This document shows, piece by piece, positions 8,570 to 17,943 of a stretch of DNA of 64,000 nt. The position numbers and the translations under genes are program-made. Position 1 is the stretch's first letter, and each line of letters opens with the position of its first letter. This DNA is from Paenibacillus uliginis N3/975. Its GTDB lineage: Bacteria > Bacillota > Bacilli > Paenibacillales > Paenibacillaceae. Under the pieces are notes generated by a model. The model was not told the origin of the DNA, did no database searches, and saw only the letters and a list, made by a program, of their open reading frames with translations. The stretch lies in NCBI RefSeq assembly GCF_900177425.1, contig NZ_LT840184.1:4592690-4656689 (forward strand), read 5' to 3'.

Positions 8570-9733
8570 CTAAAGTGACATTTTATATATTTCTACCGCA
8601 TCTTCCCGCTGCAGCTTGCGGAAATTTCCAAACGGACCAAAGCGTACTGCTTTATCTGCCATCACTTCAATATCACTTCCGTCGATATCATAATCAGCCA
8701 ATGTGCTTGGTGCCCCGATAGATGTCCAGAAGTCACGGAGAGCCTGAATTCCCTCGAGACCTGCTTCCTTATCTGTTTTACCTGCTTCATCAACACCGAA
8801 TACATTTACAGCCAGACGTTTGAAACGCTCTGGATTGACATCGATATTATAAGTCATCCAATTCGGGAACAGAATCGCAAGACCTCCACCATGAGGAATA
8901 TCGTATACCGCAGATACGGCATGCTCGATGTTATGAGTGGCCCAGTCGCCTCTGAGGCCCATACTGATCATATCGTTCAGTGCCATCGTTCCGCAGTACA
9001 TAATCGTCTCACGGAGTTCGAAGTTCTCTAAATCATCAATAAGTTTAGGTGCCGTTTCGATAACTGTCCGGAGAATTGTCTCACAGAAGCCATCCTGAAT
9101 CGGAGTATTGGTATCCAGGTGAAAATAGTGCTCGAGTACATGAGACATGATATCCACCATACCGTATACCGTCTGGTCTTTCGGCAAGGAAAACGTATGT
9201 ACCGGGTCAAGGATGGAGAACGCTGGGTATGCCAGTTTGCTGCCCCAGCCCATCTTTTCCTTCGTTGCTTCATTGGTAATGACCGAACCACCGTTCATTT
9301 CCGAGCCGGTAGCTGCCATCGTCAACACTGTGCCAAGAGGAAGGGCATTCTGAGGGACCGCCTTACGCTCCACAAAATCCCACATATCGCCTTCGTATTT
9401 TGCACCGACAGCAATTGCCTTGGAGCAGTCCAGAACACTTCCCCCGCCGACAGCGAGAATCAGATCAATATGATGCTTGCGGCATAACTCTACGCCCTGG
9501 TGAACTGTCGACAGGCGCGGATTGGGTTCGACTCCGCTTAGTTCAGTGACTTCGGCTCCGCACTCTCCAAGCAGAGATACCACTTGGTCATACAACCCAC
9601 TGCGTTTAATGCTGCCTCCACCATACACGAGAAGTACTTTTTGCCCGTATTTCGGTACTTCTGTCTTTAGAGTACTCAGTTTTCCTTTACCAAAAAACAA
9701 TTTGGTCGGATTATAAAATTCAAAAGGTCCCAT
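8570..9733 (-). CDS. iron-containing alcohol dehydrogenase (YugJ/BDH-like)
   Basis: Probable NAD(P)H-dependent aldehyde/butanol dehydrogenase of the group III metal-dependent family. 387 aa. The Rossmann-like N-terminal half carries GGGSIKRSG and GGGSVLDCSKAIA. The metal-binding Asp/His set is visible in MVDIMSHVLEHYF and in HNIEHAVSAVYDIPHGGGLA. Closest in form to B. subtilis YugJ and clostridial butanol dehydrogenases; the true substrate is unknown. It stands alone between two terminators. Confidence 0.9.
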   Translation of the reverse strand: MGPFEFYNPTKLFFGKGKLSTLKTEVPKYGQKVLLVYGGGSIKRSGLYDQVVSLLGECGAEVTELSGVEPNPRLSTVHQGVELCRKHHIDLILAVGGGSVLDCSKAIAVGAKYEGDMWDFVERKAVPQNALPLGTVLTMAATGSEMNGGSVITNEATKEKMGWGSKLAYPAFSILDPVHTFSLPKDQTVYGMVDIMSHVLEHYFHLDTNTPIQDGFCETILRTVIETAPKLIDDLENFELRETIMYCGTMALNDMISMGLRGDWATHNIEHAVSAVYDIPHGGGLAILFPNWMTYNIDVNPERFKRLAVNVFGVDEAGKTDKEAGLEGIQALRDFWTSIGAPSTLADYDIDGSDIEVMADKAVRFGPFGNFRKLQREDAVEIYKMSL

Positions 9734-9807
9734 GCCATTTCAACCTCCAATAACTTAATCTTGTAATGAAATAACGATTTAATTATACTCTCCTGTTCTT
9801 TCAAAAC

Positions 9808-9842
9808 CAAACAGCCGCAGTTCCGGACAGGAACTGCGGCTG
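9808..9842 (-). terminator. terminator of the gal operon
   Basis: Perfect 13-bp hairpin (CAGCCGCAGTTCC arm, 5-nt loop) at 9812-9842 followed by TTTGGTTTT on the minus strand. Confidence 0.85.
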
Positions 9843-9874
9843 GTCACCATTTCGTTATATCATTATTCGGTAAG

Positions 9875-11458
9875 TCATACCGCTGAATATCCCGTACTTT
9901 CGAGGAAGCGACAGAATGCCTCACGGCCCTCGGCTGTATGCTTATAGACACCGGCCTGTTCAAGTATAGTCGTGAAAATACCGCCAACCTCGCTTCGGAT
10001 CAAATCCACGGCTTCACCTTTAGTTATTGTTGCTCCCGTTCGCTCCTTCAACTGTTCGATCCAGTCACGGTGAATCGCAAGTGCGTGTCCCTCCGACTGT
10101 ACCGCTTCATACAGCGCATCATCTCCTGACAAAATATCCGAAATCTGATCCAACTCCACCTTAAGACGTCCAGGCAGTATCGCCAGACCCATGACTTCAA
10201 TCAGGCCGATATTCTCTTTCTTGATATGATGCATTTCGCGATGCGGGTGAAATATCCCCTCTGGATACTCATCGTTCGTCCGGTTGTTACGGAGCACCAG
10301 ATCCATCTCGTATATGCCCTCAGCATTCCGGCGCGCAATCGGAGTCACCGTGTTGTGACGGACCCATTGACCATCCACCTTGCTGTCCGCCTCGATATCC
10401 GCAGAGGGATCACTGTAACTTTTCCATGATTCATAAATATGATTTGCACATTCAAGCAGCATACCCGAGTCCTTCGAGGATAAACGGATGACTGACATCG
10501 GCCAGTTGACAATACTGACTGATACATCCGGATAGACCTCATTTTTGAATTCGGCTACTTTTGGAGCATTTTGAATCGGGAATGTGTGCCGTCCGCCTTG
10601 GAAATGATCATGTGTCAGGATGGATCCGCCAACAATCGGAAGATCCGCGTTTGAGCCAAGGAAATAATGAGGATACGCATTCACAAAACCGAGTAAGCGT
10701 GCAAGCGTATCTTTTGTTAATTTCATCGGAACATGATCATGCTGGAACACAATACAATGCTCGTTATAGTACACATAAGGAGAGTATTGAAAAAACCACT
10801 TCTCCTTGTTCAGTTCCAGCGGAATCACTCTCAGATTTTGCCGAGCCGGATGATTTACCCGCCCTGCATAACCAACATTTTCACGACATAGCTGACATTT
10901 CGGATATACAGGTGGAGGAAGCAGCTTTGCCATAGCGATTTCTTTTGGACTCTTTTCCGGTTTGGACAGGTTGATCGTAATTTCGATGTCCCCATACGCA
11001 CTCGGATGCTTCCAATACTCGTTCTTGGCCACCCGGTCCATCCGGATATAGTTGGAGTCGATACACAGCTTGTAAAAATCGTTCGTTGCCGCTTCGATAC
11101 CTTGAATCTGCTCCGTCTGGCTGAATGCACGAACTACCTCCGAAGGACGGGCCATCAAGCGTCCCATCATTTTGGCATCCAGCAAATCACGGTACGTGTC
11201 CGTATTTTCAGCAATCATCCCATTTGCAGCAGCATAGTCGATCAAGATATCCAGCTGCGACTGCGGGCCGTCAAGGATCTCCTCGTTCACCTGTCCATTG
11301 TAAGGCTCGCTGAATCCCAAGTCTTCCAGAAGTAGATTGCGGCTATAATCGTAATCTGCTTCCTTGATTAACCCCTTGCGCAAGGCAAACAACACAAGAC
11401 GTTCTATCGCGTGCAGAGCATCTTCCATTTCGGGAGTTCTTGCTGTCAGGTTTTCCAT
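9875..11458 (-). CDS. galT: UDP-glucose-hexose-1-phosphate uridylyltransferase (GalT2 type)
   Basis: Leloir-pathway enzyme that exchanges UMP between UDP-glucose and galactose-1-phosphate. The 527 aa identify the long Firmicute GalT family rather than the ~350-aa E. coli type. Signatures seen are HCIVFQHDHVPMKL, GGSILTHDHFQGGRH (the HxH nucleophile region) and EGIFHPHREMHHIK near 400. It starts 12 bp after galE, in order galK-galE-galT. Confidence 0.95.
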   Translation of the reverse strand: MENLTARTPEMEDALHAIERLVLFALRKGLIKEADYDYSRNLLLEDLGFSEPYNGQVNEEILDGPQSQLDILIDYAAANGMIAENTDTYRDLLDAKMMGRLMARPSEVVRAFSQTEQIQGIEAATNDFYKLCIDSNYIRMDRVAKNEYWKHPSAYGDIEITINLSKPEKSPKEIAMAKLLPPPVYPKCQLCRENVGYAGRVNHPARQNLRVIPLELNKEKWFFQYSPYVYYNEHCIVFQHDHVPMKLTKDTLARLLGFVNAYPHYFLGSNADLPIVGGSILTHDHFQGGRHTFPIQNAPKVAEFKNEVYPDVSVSIVNWPMSVIRLSSKDSGMLLECANHIYESWKSYSDPSADIEADSKVDGQWVRHNTVTPIARRNAEGIYEMDLVLRNNRTNDEYPEGIFHPHREMHHIKKENIGLIEVMGLAILPGRLKVELDQISDILSGDDALYEAVQSEGHALAIHRDWIEQLKERTGATITKGEAVDLIRSEVGGIFTTILEQAGVYKHTAEGREAFCRFLESTGYSAV

Positions 11459-11470
11459 CGTCAGTCCCCC

Positions 11471-12460
11471 TTAGTTGCCGCTATACCCGTGCGGGTGGCT
11501 GTTATGCCATCTCCAGGCGCTTTCAATGATATCCTCCAGCTTGTTGTAGGAAGGATTCCATCCAAGAATACTGCGGGCCTTCTCGGACGAGGCAACTAGA
11601 ACAGCCGGATCACCGGCACGACGGGCTTCCATCACAACCGGAATGTCACGTCCTGTTACCTGTTTCGACGTTTCGATGACTTCCTTTACCGAGAAGCCGA
11701 GCCCATTACCCAGATTGAACACGTTGCTGTCCTCACCGCGGCGCAGGTAATCGACTGCACGGATATGTGCGTCAGCCAGGTCACTTACATGGATATAGTC
11801 TCGGATGCAGGTGCCATCGGCCGTAGGATAATCCTCACCAAATACGGAAATGTGATCACGCTGTTTCAAAGCCGTCTGAAGCACAAGCGGAATTAGATGA
11901 CTTTCCGGACGATGATCCTCGCCAATTTTGCCGCTAGCATGGGACCCTGCCGCATTGAAATAACGCAAAGATACGTACTTAATGCCCAGCACCTTATCAA
12001 ACCAGGACATCATTCTCTCCATCATCAGCTTCGTTTCGCCATATACATTCGTCGGCTGGGTGCGGTCCTTTTCTTCAATAGGCACCTTCTCCGGCTCACC
12101 ATACGTCGCAGCTGTGGACGAAAATACGATTTTGCGTACACCGGCCTCATTCATTGCTTCCAGCAGGCATAGTGCACCGTTAACGTTGTTGTCATAATAT
12201 TTCACGGGGTCCTTCATACTCTCGCCGACAAGAGAACTGGCCGCAAAATGAATAACAGCATCAATTTTATTCTCGGCGAACAGCGCTTTCAACAACGACT
12301 TGTCGCGCAAATCCCCCTCATAGAGCTTTCCACCCAGAAGAGCTTCCCGATGCCCTGTTTCCAGACTGTCGATCACAACAACTTCCTCACCGCGCTCCAG
12401 CAGCTCAGCCACAGTATGAGACCCGATATATCCGGCACCGCCGGTAACTAAAATCGCCAT
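11471..12460 (-). CDS. galE: UDP-glucose 4-epimerase
   Basis: Short-chain dehydrogenase-type epimerase converting UDP-galactose and UDP-glucose. The N-terminal NAD motif is TGGAGYIGSH; the catalytic Ser/Tyr/Lys set lies in SSTAATYG and YGETKLMMER; RYFNAAGSHASGKIGEDH follows. 329 aa is standard. It lies 4 bp downstream of galK, so the genes are probably cotranscribed. Confidence 0.96.
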   Translation of the reverse strand: MAILVTGGAGYIGSHTVAELLERGEEVVVIDSLETGHREALLGGKLYEGDLRDKSLLKALFAENKIDAVIHFAASSLVGESMKDPVKYYDNNVNGALCLLEAMNEAGVRKIVFSSTAATYGEPEKVPIEEKDRTQPTNVYGETKLMMERMMSWFDKVLGIKYVSLRYFNAAGSHASGKIGEDHRPESHLIPLVLQTALKQRDHISVFGEDYPTADGTCIRDYIHVSDLADAHIRAVDYLRRGEDSNVFNLGNGLGFSVKEVIETSKQVTGRDIPVVMEARRAGDPAVLVASSEKARSILGWNPSYNKLEDIIESAWRWHNSHPHGYSGN

Positions 12461-12464
12461 ATTA

Positions 12465-13640
12465 CTACGCCTCCTTTACTTCATGTACACCTTGACCAAC
12501 GCCGCACACATAGAACTCGGGTTTGAGCCCCGTTCTGACTTCATAGTGGTGTGTGACTTCCTCGATTACCTTCTCGACATGATTCTCATGCACCAATGCC
12601 ACGGTACAACCGCCGAAACCGGCACCGGTCATCCGTGCTCCTAGAGTACCTTCCTGACGCTGGAATTCTTCCACCATCGCGTCCAGTTCATCTCCAGTTA
12701 CTTCATACAAATAGCGCAAAGAATCGTGAGACTGATTCATATATTGTCCGAATGCCTCAAGATCGTTGTTCTTCAGTGATTCAACCGAATCAAGGACCCG
12801 CTGATTCTCTTCCACTACATGCTTGGCACGGCGTCTTACGGTTTCGTCCAGAATGCTGTCCTGCAAGGTAACGAACTGGTCAGGATTCAGCTGAGCCAAG
12901 TATTGAAGGGAAGGAACTTCCTTTTGCAAAATTTCCAGCGCCTGATCGCATTCACCGCGGCGTTCGTTATACTTAGAGTCCACCAGTCCTCTTCGTTTGT
13001 TCGTATTGGCAATCACAATTTTGTAGGACCCTGTCTCAAAAGGCACCAATTCGTAATCCAGCGTATCGCACATCAGCAAAATAGCGTGGTCTTTACGCCC
13101 ATTAGCCACCGCAAATTGGTCCATGATCCCCGAATTGACGCCAACAAACAGGTTCTCCGCCTTCTGGGACAACTTCGCAATTTCAACAGTGTCTGTTTTA
13201 TGCCCTTCCATCGACATCAGAGCATAAGCGGTTACAACCTCAATAGAAGCCGAAGAGGAAAGTCCAGCTCCGTTTGGAATATCACCGTGATACAGCAGGT
13301 CATAACCTTTGGTCAGTTTATAACCGAGTTTATCCAGTTCAAGAATGACGCCTACCGGATAGTCGGTCCACTGGCCGCTTTTCCCGCCAAAAGCATCTTT
13401 CATGGAGAGGGTTACTTCGTAAGGTATATTCGTGGAAGCCAATGAAATATGCTGATCGTCACGATCCCGGATAATCAGCGTTGTCCCGAATTCGAGAGCT
13501 GCTGGAAGTACATACCCTCCGTTATAATCCAGATGCTCGCCAATCAGGTTTACGCGTCCCGGTGCATTAAACACCCGAAGCGGATGCCTGCCTTCACCGT
13601 ATTTTTCTAAAAATATCTTTATTAGCTGTTGTGTATTCAT
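12465..13640 (-). CDS. galK: galactokinase
   Basis: GHMP kinase phosphorylating galactose to galactose-1-phosphate. The galactokinase signature GRVNLIGEHLDYNGGYVLP is near residue 29, the ATP motif GAGLSSSASIE near 120, and the C-terminal GHMP motif GARMTGAGFGGCTVAL near 340. 391 aa. It is first in galK-galE-galT, with the promoter at 13686-13714 and a divergent AraC regulator. Confidence 0.96.
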   Translation of the reverse strand: MNTQQLIKIFLEKYGEGRHPLRVFNAPGRVNLIGEHLDYNGGYVLPAALEFGTTLIIRDRDDQHISLASTNIPYEVTLSMKDAFGGKSGQWTDYPVGVILELDKLGYKLTKGYDLLYHGDIPNGAGLSSSASIEVVTAYALMSMEGHKTDTVEIAKLSQKAENLFVGVNSGIMDQFAVANGRKDHAILLMCDTLDYELVPFETGSYKIVIANTNKRRGLVDSKYNERRGECDQALEILQKEVPSLQYLAQLNPDQFVTLQDSILDETVRRRAKHVVEENQRVLDSVESLKNNDLEAFGQYMNQSHDSLRYLYEVTGDELDAMVEEFQRQEGTLGARMTGAGFGGCTVALVHENHVEKVIEEVTHHYEVRTGLKPEFYVCGVGQGVHEVKEA

Positions 13641-13685
13641 CCGTTAATCACTCCATCCTGTACGTATGGTAGTACCGATATCCAT

Positions 13686-13714
13686 AGTATAAAAGATTAA
13701 GGTGAAGAGGGTAA
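13686..13714 (-). promoter_or_regulatory. probable gal operon promoter
   Basis: TATACT (13686-13691) with a 17-bp spacer to a weak -35 TTACCC (13709-13714). The poor -35 is typical of a promoter needing an activator, and an AraC-type gene lies divergently next door. Confidence 0.45.
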
Positions 13715-13743
13715 TGCAGTCTTGTGTGATACATATGGATAAA

Positions 13744-13780
13744 TGTGACCTTACGTTGTAAACTACAAGTAGTTGTGACC
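13744..13780. promoter_or_regulatory. candidate AraC-type operator between galK and its regulator
   Basis: TGTGACC occurs twice in direct repeat (13744-13750 and 13774-13780), 30 bp apart, close to three helical turns. Between them lies the perfect dyad TTGTA-AAC-TACAA (13756-13768). Direct repeats on one face of the helix are the usual site for AraC/XylS activators. The position is about 65-100 bp upstream of the presumed galK start. Confidence 0.4.
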
Positions 13781-13824
13781 ATCTTCTCTTAACGATTTAC
13801 CCAATGAAAAAAGGAGGTCTCTCC

Positions 13825-14688
13825 ATGAAAAAAAAGGAAAGTTATTCCGTATCCTCCAATCCGGTTCAAGCGGAGTTTGGCAAGCTGAATGTGCTTTTTG
13901 CTGGTGAAAGCCAGACCAAGCCCGAACATGCTTTAGGCCCGAAAATATATGACTACTACTTACTGCACGCCATTGTATCCGGACACGGAACATTCCGCAC
14001 GGAAACCGATGTTTATGAGCTTGGACCCGGTGACTGTTTTCTTATCCACCCCGGTCAACTCGTCAGTTATGTGTCATGTCACTCTGATCCATGGAAATAT
14101 CTATGGGTCGCTTTCACTGGAGAAACAGGTCATTCTCTGGTGGAGTCTGCCGGTTTCCTCCCAGGTTGCCCAGTCCTGAACACAACCAATGAAAGCGAAA
14201 ACAGCAAGGTTCCTGAATATATTCACCATATTCAAGAACATTTTCATATGAAACAAGAAAGTGCGCATACAGCCGCGGTCGGCTTCCTGCACCTCATTTG
14301 GGCCGAGATCATGAACTGCTCCACTCAACCTTCCCGGCTAACAGTGGTAGAGCCGCAGGTGCAACGAACGGTCAAGCAGATGATTAACTATATGACTTCC
14401 CAGTATGCACACCCTGTCTCTATCGAGCAAATGTGCGTAAGTCTCGGATATAACCGTGCATATTTATCACGAATTTTCAAAAAAGAAACAGGCATATCAC
14501 CTGTGACATACCTGTTAAAATTAAGGATCGATCAAGCCAAGCGGTTGCTTCGCGAGCGCCCTGAGCTTTCGGTTGAACAGATTTCCTCCTCGGTCGGCCT
14601 AACCGATCCGCTATATTTTTCGAGACAGTTCAAACGCTTCTGCGGACAATCCCCCACCAGTTACCGTAAAGAGATGACCGGTATCTAG
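13825..14688 (+). CDS. AraC-family transcriptional regulator (likely gal activator)
   Basis: An N-terminal cupin-like sensory domain (about 15-150, with YELGPGDCFLIHPGQ) precedes a C-terminal double helix-turn-helix (about 185-285; SIEQMCVSLGYNRAYLSRIFKK and QISSSVGLTDPLYFSRQFKR). The ATG at 13825 follows AAAGGAGG by 7 nt; an earlier in-frame ATG at 13804 lies upstream of that ribosome site and is unlikely. The gene is divergent from galKET, so it probably senses galactose or a galactoside. The ligand is an inference. Confidence 0.85.
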   Translation: MKKKESYSVSSNPVQAEFGKLNVLFAGESQTKPEHALGPKIYDYYLLHAIVSGHGTFRTETDVYELGPGDCFLIHPGQLVSYVSCHSDPWKYLWVAFTGETGHSLVESAGFLPGCPVLNTTNESENSKVPEYIHHIQEHFHMKQESAHTAAVGFLHLIWAEIMNCSTQPSRLTVVEPQVQRTVKQMINYMTSQYAHPVSIEQMCVSLGYNRAYLSRIFKKETGISPVTYLLKLRIDQAKRLLRERPELSVEQISSSVGLTDPLYFSRQFKRFCGQSPTSYRKEMTGI

Positions 14689-14755
14689 AAAGGGATCACG
14701 ACATACAAAATAAGAGATGCCCCAAAAGATTTAAAGATCTTTGGCTTCCCCTATT

Positions 14756-14849
14756 ATTCGTTGTAAGACACTACGAGTACGAATTCGTTCCTACAATCGC
14801 TCTTGCCCCCGAATCTCCTGAAATCATGAAACATGGTTGAAATTCGGGG
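14756..14849. repeat. inverted repeats downstream of the AraC gene
   Basis: Two nested dyads fill the 248-bp gap between convergent genes: TTGTA...TACAA around GAATTC (about 14760-14798), and CCCCGAAT / ATTCGGGG (14807-14849). Neither is followed by a clear T-run, so they are weak candidates for a terminator. No gene is seen here. Confidence 0.3.
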
Positions 14850-14936
14850 ACAAAGGCGACCGCTGCCGCTTCTCCGGAATCGATTCGTCCTCTCCGTTGC
14901 TTCATGCATACTTCATTTTGACTCAAGTGCAGCCAA

Positions 14937-15941
14937 TTATCCTTCGTTTTCCGTTTTTAAGATCGTCTCAATGCGATCAAGTTCTTCCTTCGAGAATTCC
15001 AGGTTGTTTAGTGTTGCTACATTATCCTCGATCTGACTGACTTTGCTCGCTCCGATCAGGGCGGAGGTCACTCGTTTACCTCGCAAAACCCATGCCAAAG
15101 CGAACTGAGCCAGACTTTGACCGCGAGCCGCAGCCATTTGATTCAGTGCGCGAATCTTGCGCAACACTTCTGGTGTAATGTTGTTCTCGTTCAGGAATAC
15201 AGACGGACTCGCTGCCCGGGAATCGTTCGGAATGCCATTCAGATACTTGTTTGTTAACAACCCCTGTTGCAGTGGAGTGAATGCAATAGTCCCTACACCG
15301 TTCTCTTCAAGCACATCAAGCAGACCGTTCTCTACCCAGCGGTTCAGCATGGAGTAGCTTGGTTGGTGAATCAACAGCGGTGTGCCCAGACTTTTCAGAA
15401 TAGCGATAGCTTCCTCTGTTTTCTCAGGCGTGTAGTTCGATATGCCGACATATAGCGCCTTTCCCGATCGAACGATATGGTCGAGCGCCATCATCGTCTC
15501 TTCCAGAGGGGTATCTGGATCCATCCGATGAGAGTAGAAAATATCAACATAATCCAGCCCCATCCGCTTTAAGCTTTGGTCCAGACTGGAAATCATATAT
15601 TTGCGTGAACCCCACTCTCCGTAAGGTCCCGGCCACATATAATAACCTGCTTTTGATGAAATAATCAGTTCATCACGGTAAGGTTTCAGATCACGGGACA
15701 GCACTTTGCCAAACGTCTCTTCTGCCGATCCGGCTGGCGGTCCATAATTGTTCGCTAAGTCAAAATGGGTAATCCCGAGGTCGAATGCCCGCGTAATCAT
15801 ATTTCGTCCGTTCTCGTATGCATCAATGCCGCCAAAATTGTGCCACAGTCCAAGGGAAATGGCTGGAAGCTTTAACCCTGATCGCCCGCAGCGGTTATAT
15901 TTCATACCTTCATAGCGGTCTTCACTTGCTACATATGTCAT
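14937..15941 (-). CDS. aldo/keto reductase (L-glyceraldehyde 3-phosphate reductase-like)
   Basis: NADPH-dependent aldo/keto reductase of the AKR14/Gpr-YghZ-like group. 334 aa, (beta/alpha)8 barrel. Motifs seen: FDLANNYGPPAGSAEE (catalytic Asp/Tyr), SSKAGYYMWPGPYGEW (catalytic Lys), DYVDIFYSHRMDPDTPLEE and a C-terminal cofactor motif ALIGASKVSQIEDN. The ATG at 15941 follows GGAGAGGCAGGG; a TTG seven codons upstream is also open. No operon partner. Confidence 0.88.
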   Translation of the reverse strand: MTYVASEDRYEGMKYNRCGRSGLKLPAISLGLWHNFGGIDAYENGRNMITRAFDLGITHFDLANNYGPPAGSAEETFGKVLSRDLKPYRDELIISSKAGYYMWPGPYGEWGSRKYMISSLDQSLKRMGLDYVDIFYSHRMDPDTPLEETMMALDHIVRSGKALYVGISNYTPEKTEEAIAILKSLGTPLLIHQPSYSMLNRWVENGLLDVLEENGVGTIAFTPLQQGLLTNKYLNGIPNDSRAASPSVFLNENNITPEVLRKIRALNQMAAARGQSLAQFALAWVLRGKRVTSALIGASKVSQIEDNVATLNNLEFSKEELDRIETILKTENEG

Positions 15942-16094
15942 TTGCGATCCCTGCCTCTCCAAATTTCCATAAATACTACTTTTTTAAAAAATATTAGCTC
16001 ATATGGGTGTCTTTGACAAGAAACAGATTGAAATCAATTACAACAATGAGCTAGTGAACAGCTCCCCAATGAATTTCTTCACTGATGCCGCTAA

Positions 16095-16853
16095 CTATGT
16101 ACTTTTGCGAAGCAGATCATTAATCTGTGTCATGACCTGACCGATACGGTCTGTGATGAGCAGGCCGGCCCGATGATCATAAGGGGTCGGGTCTGCATTG
16201 AGTAGAGCTGTCTTACTACCGTGAAAATAACTCACAAGCCCGGCAGCCGGATGCACCGTGAGCGATGTACCGCCGATAATGAGTAAATCCGCCGTAGATA
16301 TTTCCTGCACGGCACGCATCAGAATTTGCTGGTTTAATTCTTCTTCATATAAGACAACATCCGGTTTAATCATGCCGCCGCAATCCGGACAAAGCGGAAC
16401 CGTCTCCTGAATATCCATAACATCTTTCAGCGAATAAAACCGTGAGCAGTCCATGCAGTAATTTCGATGAATGGAGCCGTGCAACTCAAGCACTTCCGTG
16501 CTTCCGGCTGTCTGATGCAAACCGTCAATATTTTGTGTAATGACGGCCTTAAGCTTACCTTCCTGCTCAAGTCTAGCCAGCAGCTTGTGGCAGCCGTTGG
16601 GCTTTGCATGAGGATGCAACATTTTACTGCGGTAAAAGTCAAAAAACACCTCGGGATGATTCATAAAAAACGTATGGCTGAGCATTTCCTCCGGAGGATA
16701 CGGAGAATGGTGCTCTGTTTGATACAGCCCTGCGGCTGACCGAAAATCCGGAATTCCACTTTCTGTTGATGTTCCGGCTCCCCCAAAAAAGACGATATAA
16801 TCACTTGCTTCTATCCAAGTAGCCAACCTTTCGATCTTTTCCCTGTTCTCCAA
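16095..16853 (-). CDS. NAD-dependent protein deacylase (sirtuin)
   Basis: Sir2-family enzyme removing acyl groups from lysine using NAD. Motifs in order: GAGTSTESGIPDFRS, TQNIDGLHQTAGS, the catalytic LHGSIHRNYC, a Cys4 zinc site (CMDC and CPDC), and IIGGTSLTVHPAAGL. About 252 aa. The TTG at 16853 is 8 nt from GGAGG; a GTG three codons earlier (16862) abuts it, so the exact start is uncertain. It resembles B. subtilis SrtN. Confidence 0.9.
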   Translation of the reverse strand: MENREKIERLATWIEASDYIVFFGGAGTSTESGIPDFRSAAGLYQTEHHSPYPPEEMLSHTFFMNHPEVFFDFYRSKMLHPHAKPNGCHKLLARLEQEGKLKAVITQNIDGLHQTAGSTEVLELHGSIHRNYCMDCSRFYSLKDVMDIQETVPLCPDCGGMIKPDVVLYEEELNQQILMRAVQEISTADLLIIGGTSLTVHPAAGLVSYFHGSKTALLNADPTPYDHRAGLLITDRIGQVMTQINDLLRKST

Positions 16854-16890
16854 TCCATACACCTCCGTACAGCGCCATAAAATAACGAAT

Positions 16891-17658
16891 CTAATAAACT
16901 ACCTTCATTTCATTATAATCGGAGATGACGACCTCGGCATCTATAAGATGATTGCCTTCGCCATCTCCTTGATAAAGCCCGACAGCCAGTGCAGCACCAG
17001 CTTGCCTTGCCATCTGCATGTCTCCGTTACTATCTCCAATAATAACGGCTTCACCTGGCTCTAATCCAAGCATTCTGCATGCCTTTTCTGCCATTTCAGG
17101 GTGTGGTTTACCGTTCTCAACTTGATCCCGGCCGATTACTACTGAGAAATAAGAGCGGATTCCCATCCATTCCAAATGCTCTAGTGCCGCTGCGGTCGTA
17201 TCCGAAGTAACCACTGCCATTTCTAAGGAAGCGTTCCTGCAAGACTCCAAAAATGTCTCCAGTCCCGGCATAGGAAACGCCGGTTTATGCTGGCGTATTT
17301 GGTACATCGCATTTTTCGTAATCTGGTTCACTTGTATGATGGCTTCATTCCATGGCATTCCCGCAGCGTACAGCTGCCAAGCCAGAATTCCGCTCGTTTC
17401 CTCCACAGTTCCCATCGCAAGCGGCCCTTGAACATCGTAATCCGATACAGTGCCTCCGGAAACATGTGACGTTCCGAGCACCTTCTCTTTAGGTACGGTA
17501 AAACAGGCTCCCATAAGCTCCAGACGTTCTTCCATGAAGCGTAGAACATAATCAGCCCAGCCTCCCCAGAGAGCCATAAAATGAAGCAAAGTACCATCCT
17601 TGTCGAACAATACCCCCCGGCACGGGGATGAATGTCCATTCACCTGAATAAGCGGCAA
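16891..17658 (-). CDS. HAD-family hydrolase (phosphoglycolate phosphatase-like)
   Basis: Haloacid dehalogenase phosphatase with a class I cap. Motif I is LFDKDGTLL (residues about 17-25), motif II is VVTSDTTAA, motif III is the Lys of GKPHPE, and motif IV is IIGDSNGDMQMA. 255 aa. It starts with TTG at 17658 behind GGGAGG. Closest in form to Gph; the substrate is unknown. Same strand as the sirtuin gene, 37 bp upstream, so the two may be cotranscribed. Confidence 0.85.
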   Translation of the reverse strand: MPLIQVNGHSSPCRGVLFDKDGTLLHFMALWGGWADYVLRFMEERLELMGACFTVPKEKVLGTSHVSGGTVSDYDVQGPLAMGTVEETSGILAWQLYAAGMPWNEAIIQVNQITKNAMYQIRQHKPAFPMPGLETFLESCRNASLEMAVVTSDTTAAALEHLEWMGIRSYFSVVIGRDQVENGKPHPEMAEKACRMLGLEPGEAVIIGDSNGDMQMARQAGAALAVGLYQGDGEGNHLIDAEVVISDYNEMKVVY

Positions 17659-17943
17659 GCAGAATCCCTCCCTTTCATTCGATGATACTCTTTCTATATT
17701 GAAATGTCTCCTTTTTCTTCCTTTCTATTACTCCTTTCGAACACGTACTCTACTGCATATGGATATTCAATGCTTTGACACATTTGAAAACGCTGCAGCG
17801 TCATGCTTTGTGATTATTATCACCTATTAAAAACCTTAAACGGAGTAATTTTAAATTGTAGCTTAACGTGAATTATCAAGACATACAAGCAATATATAAA
17901 GGCCCAGCATAATTCAAAAAAGATAGGGCCATGGAGGGAAACC

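Noticed and set aside
17785..17800. Possible cre site near TGAAAACGCTGCAG
   Set aside because: The 3' half does not fit the consensus and there is no catabolic gene next to it.
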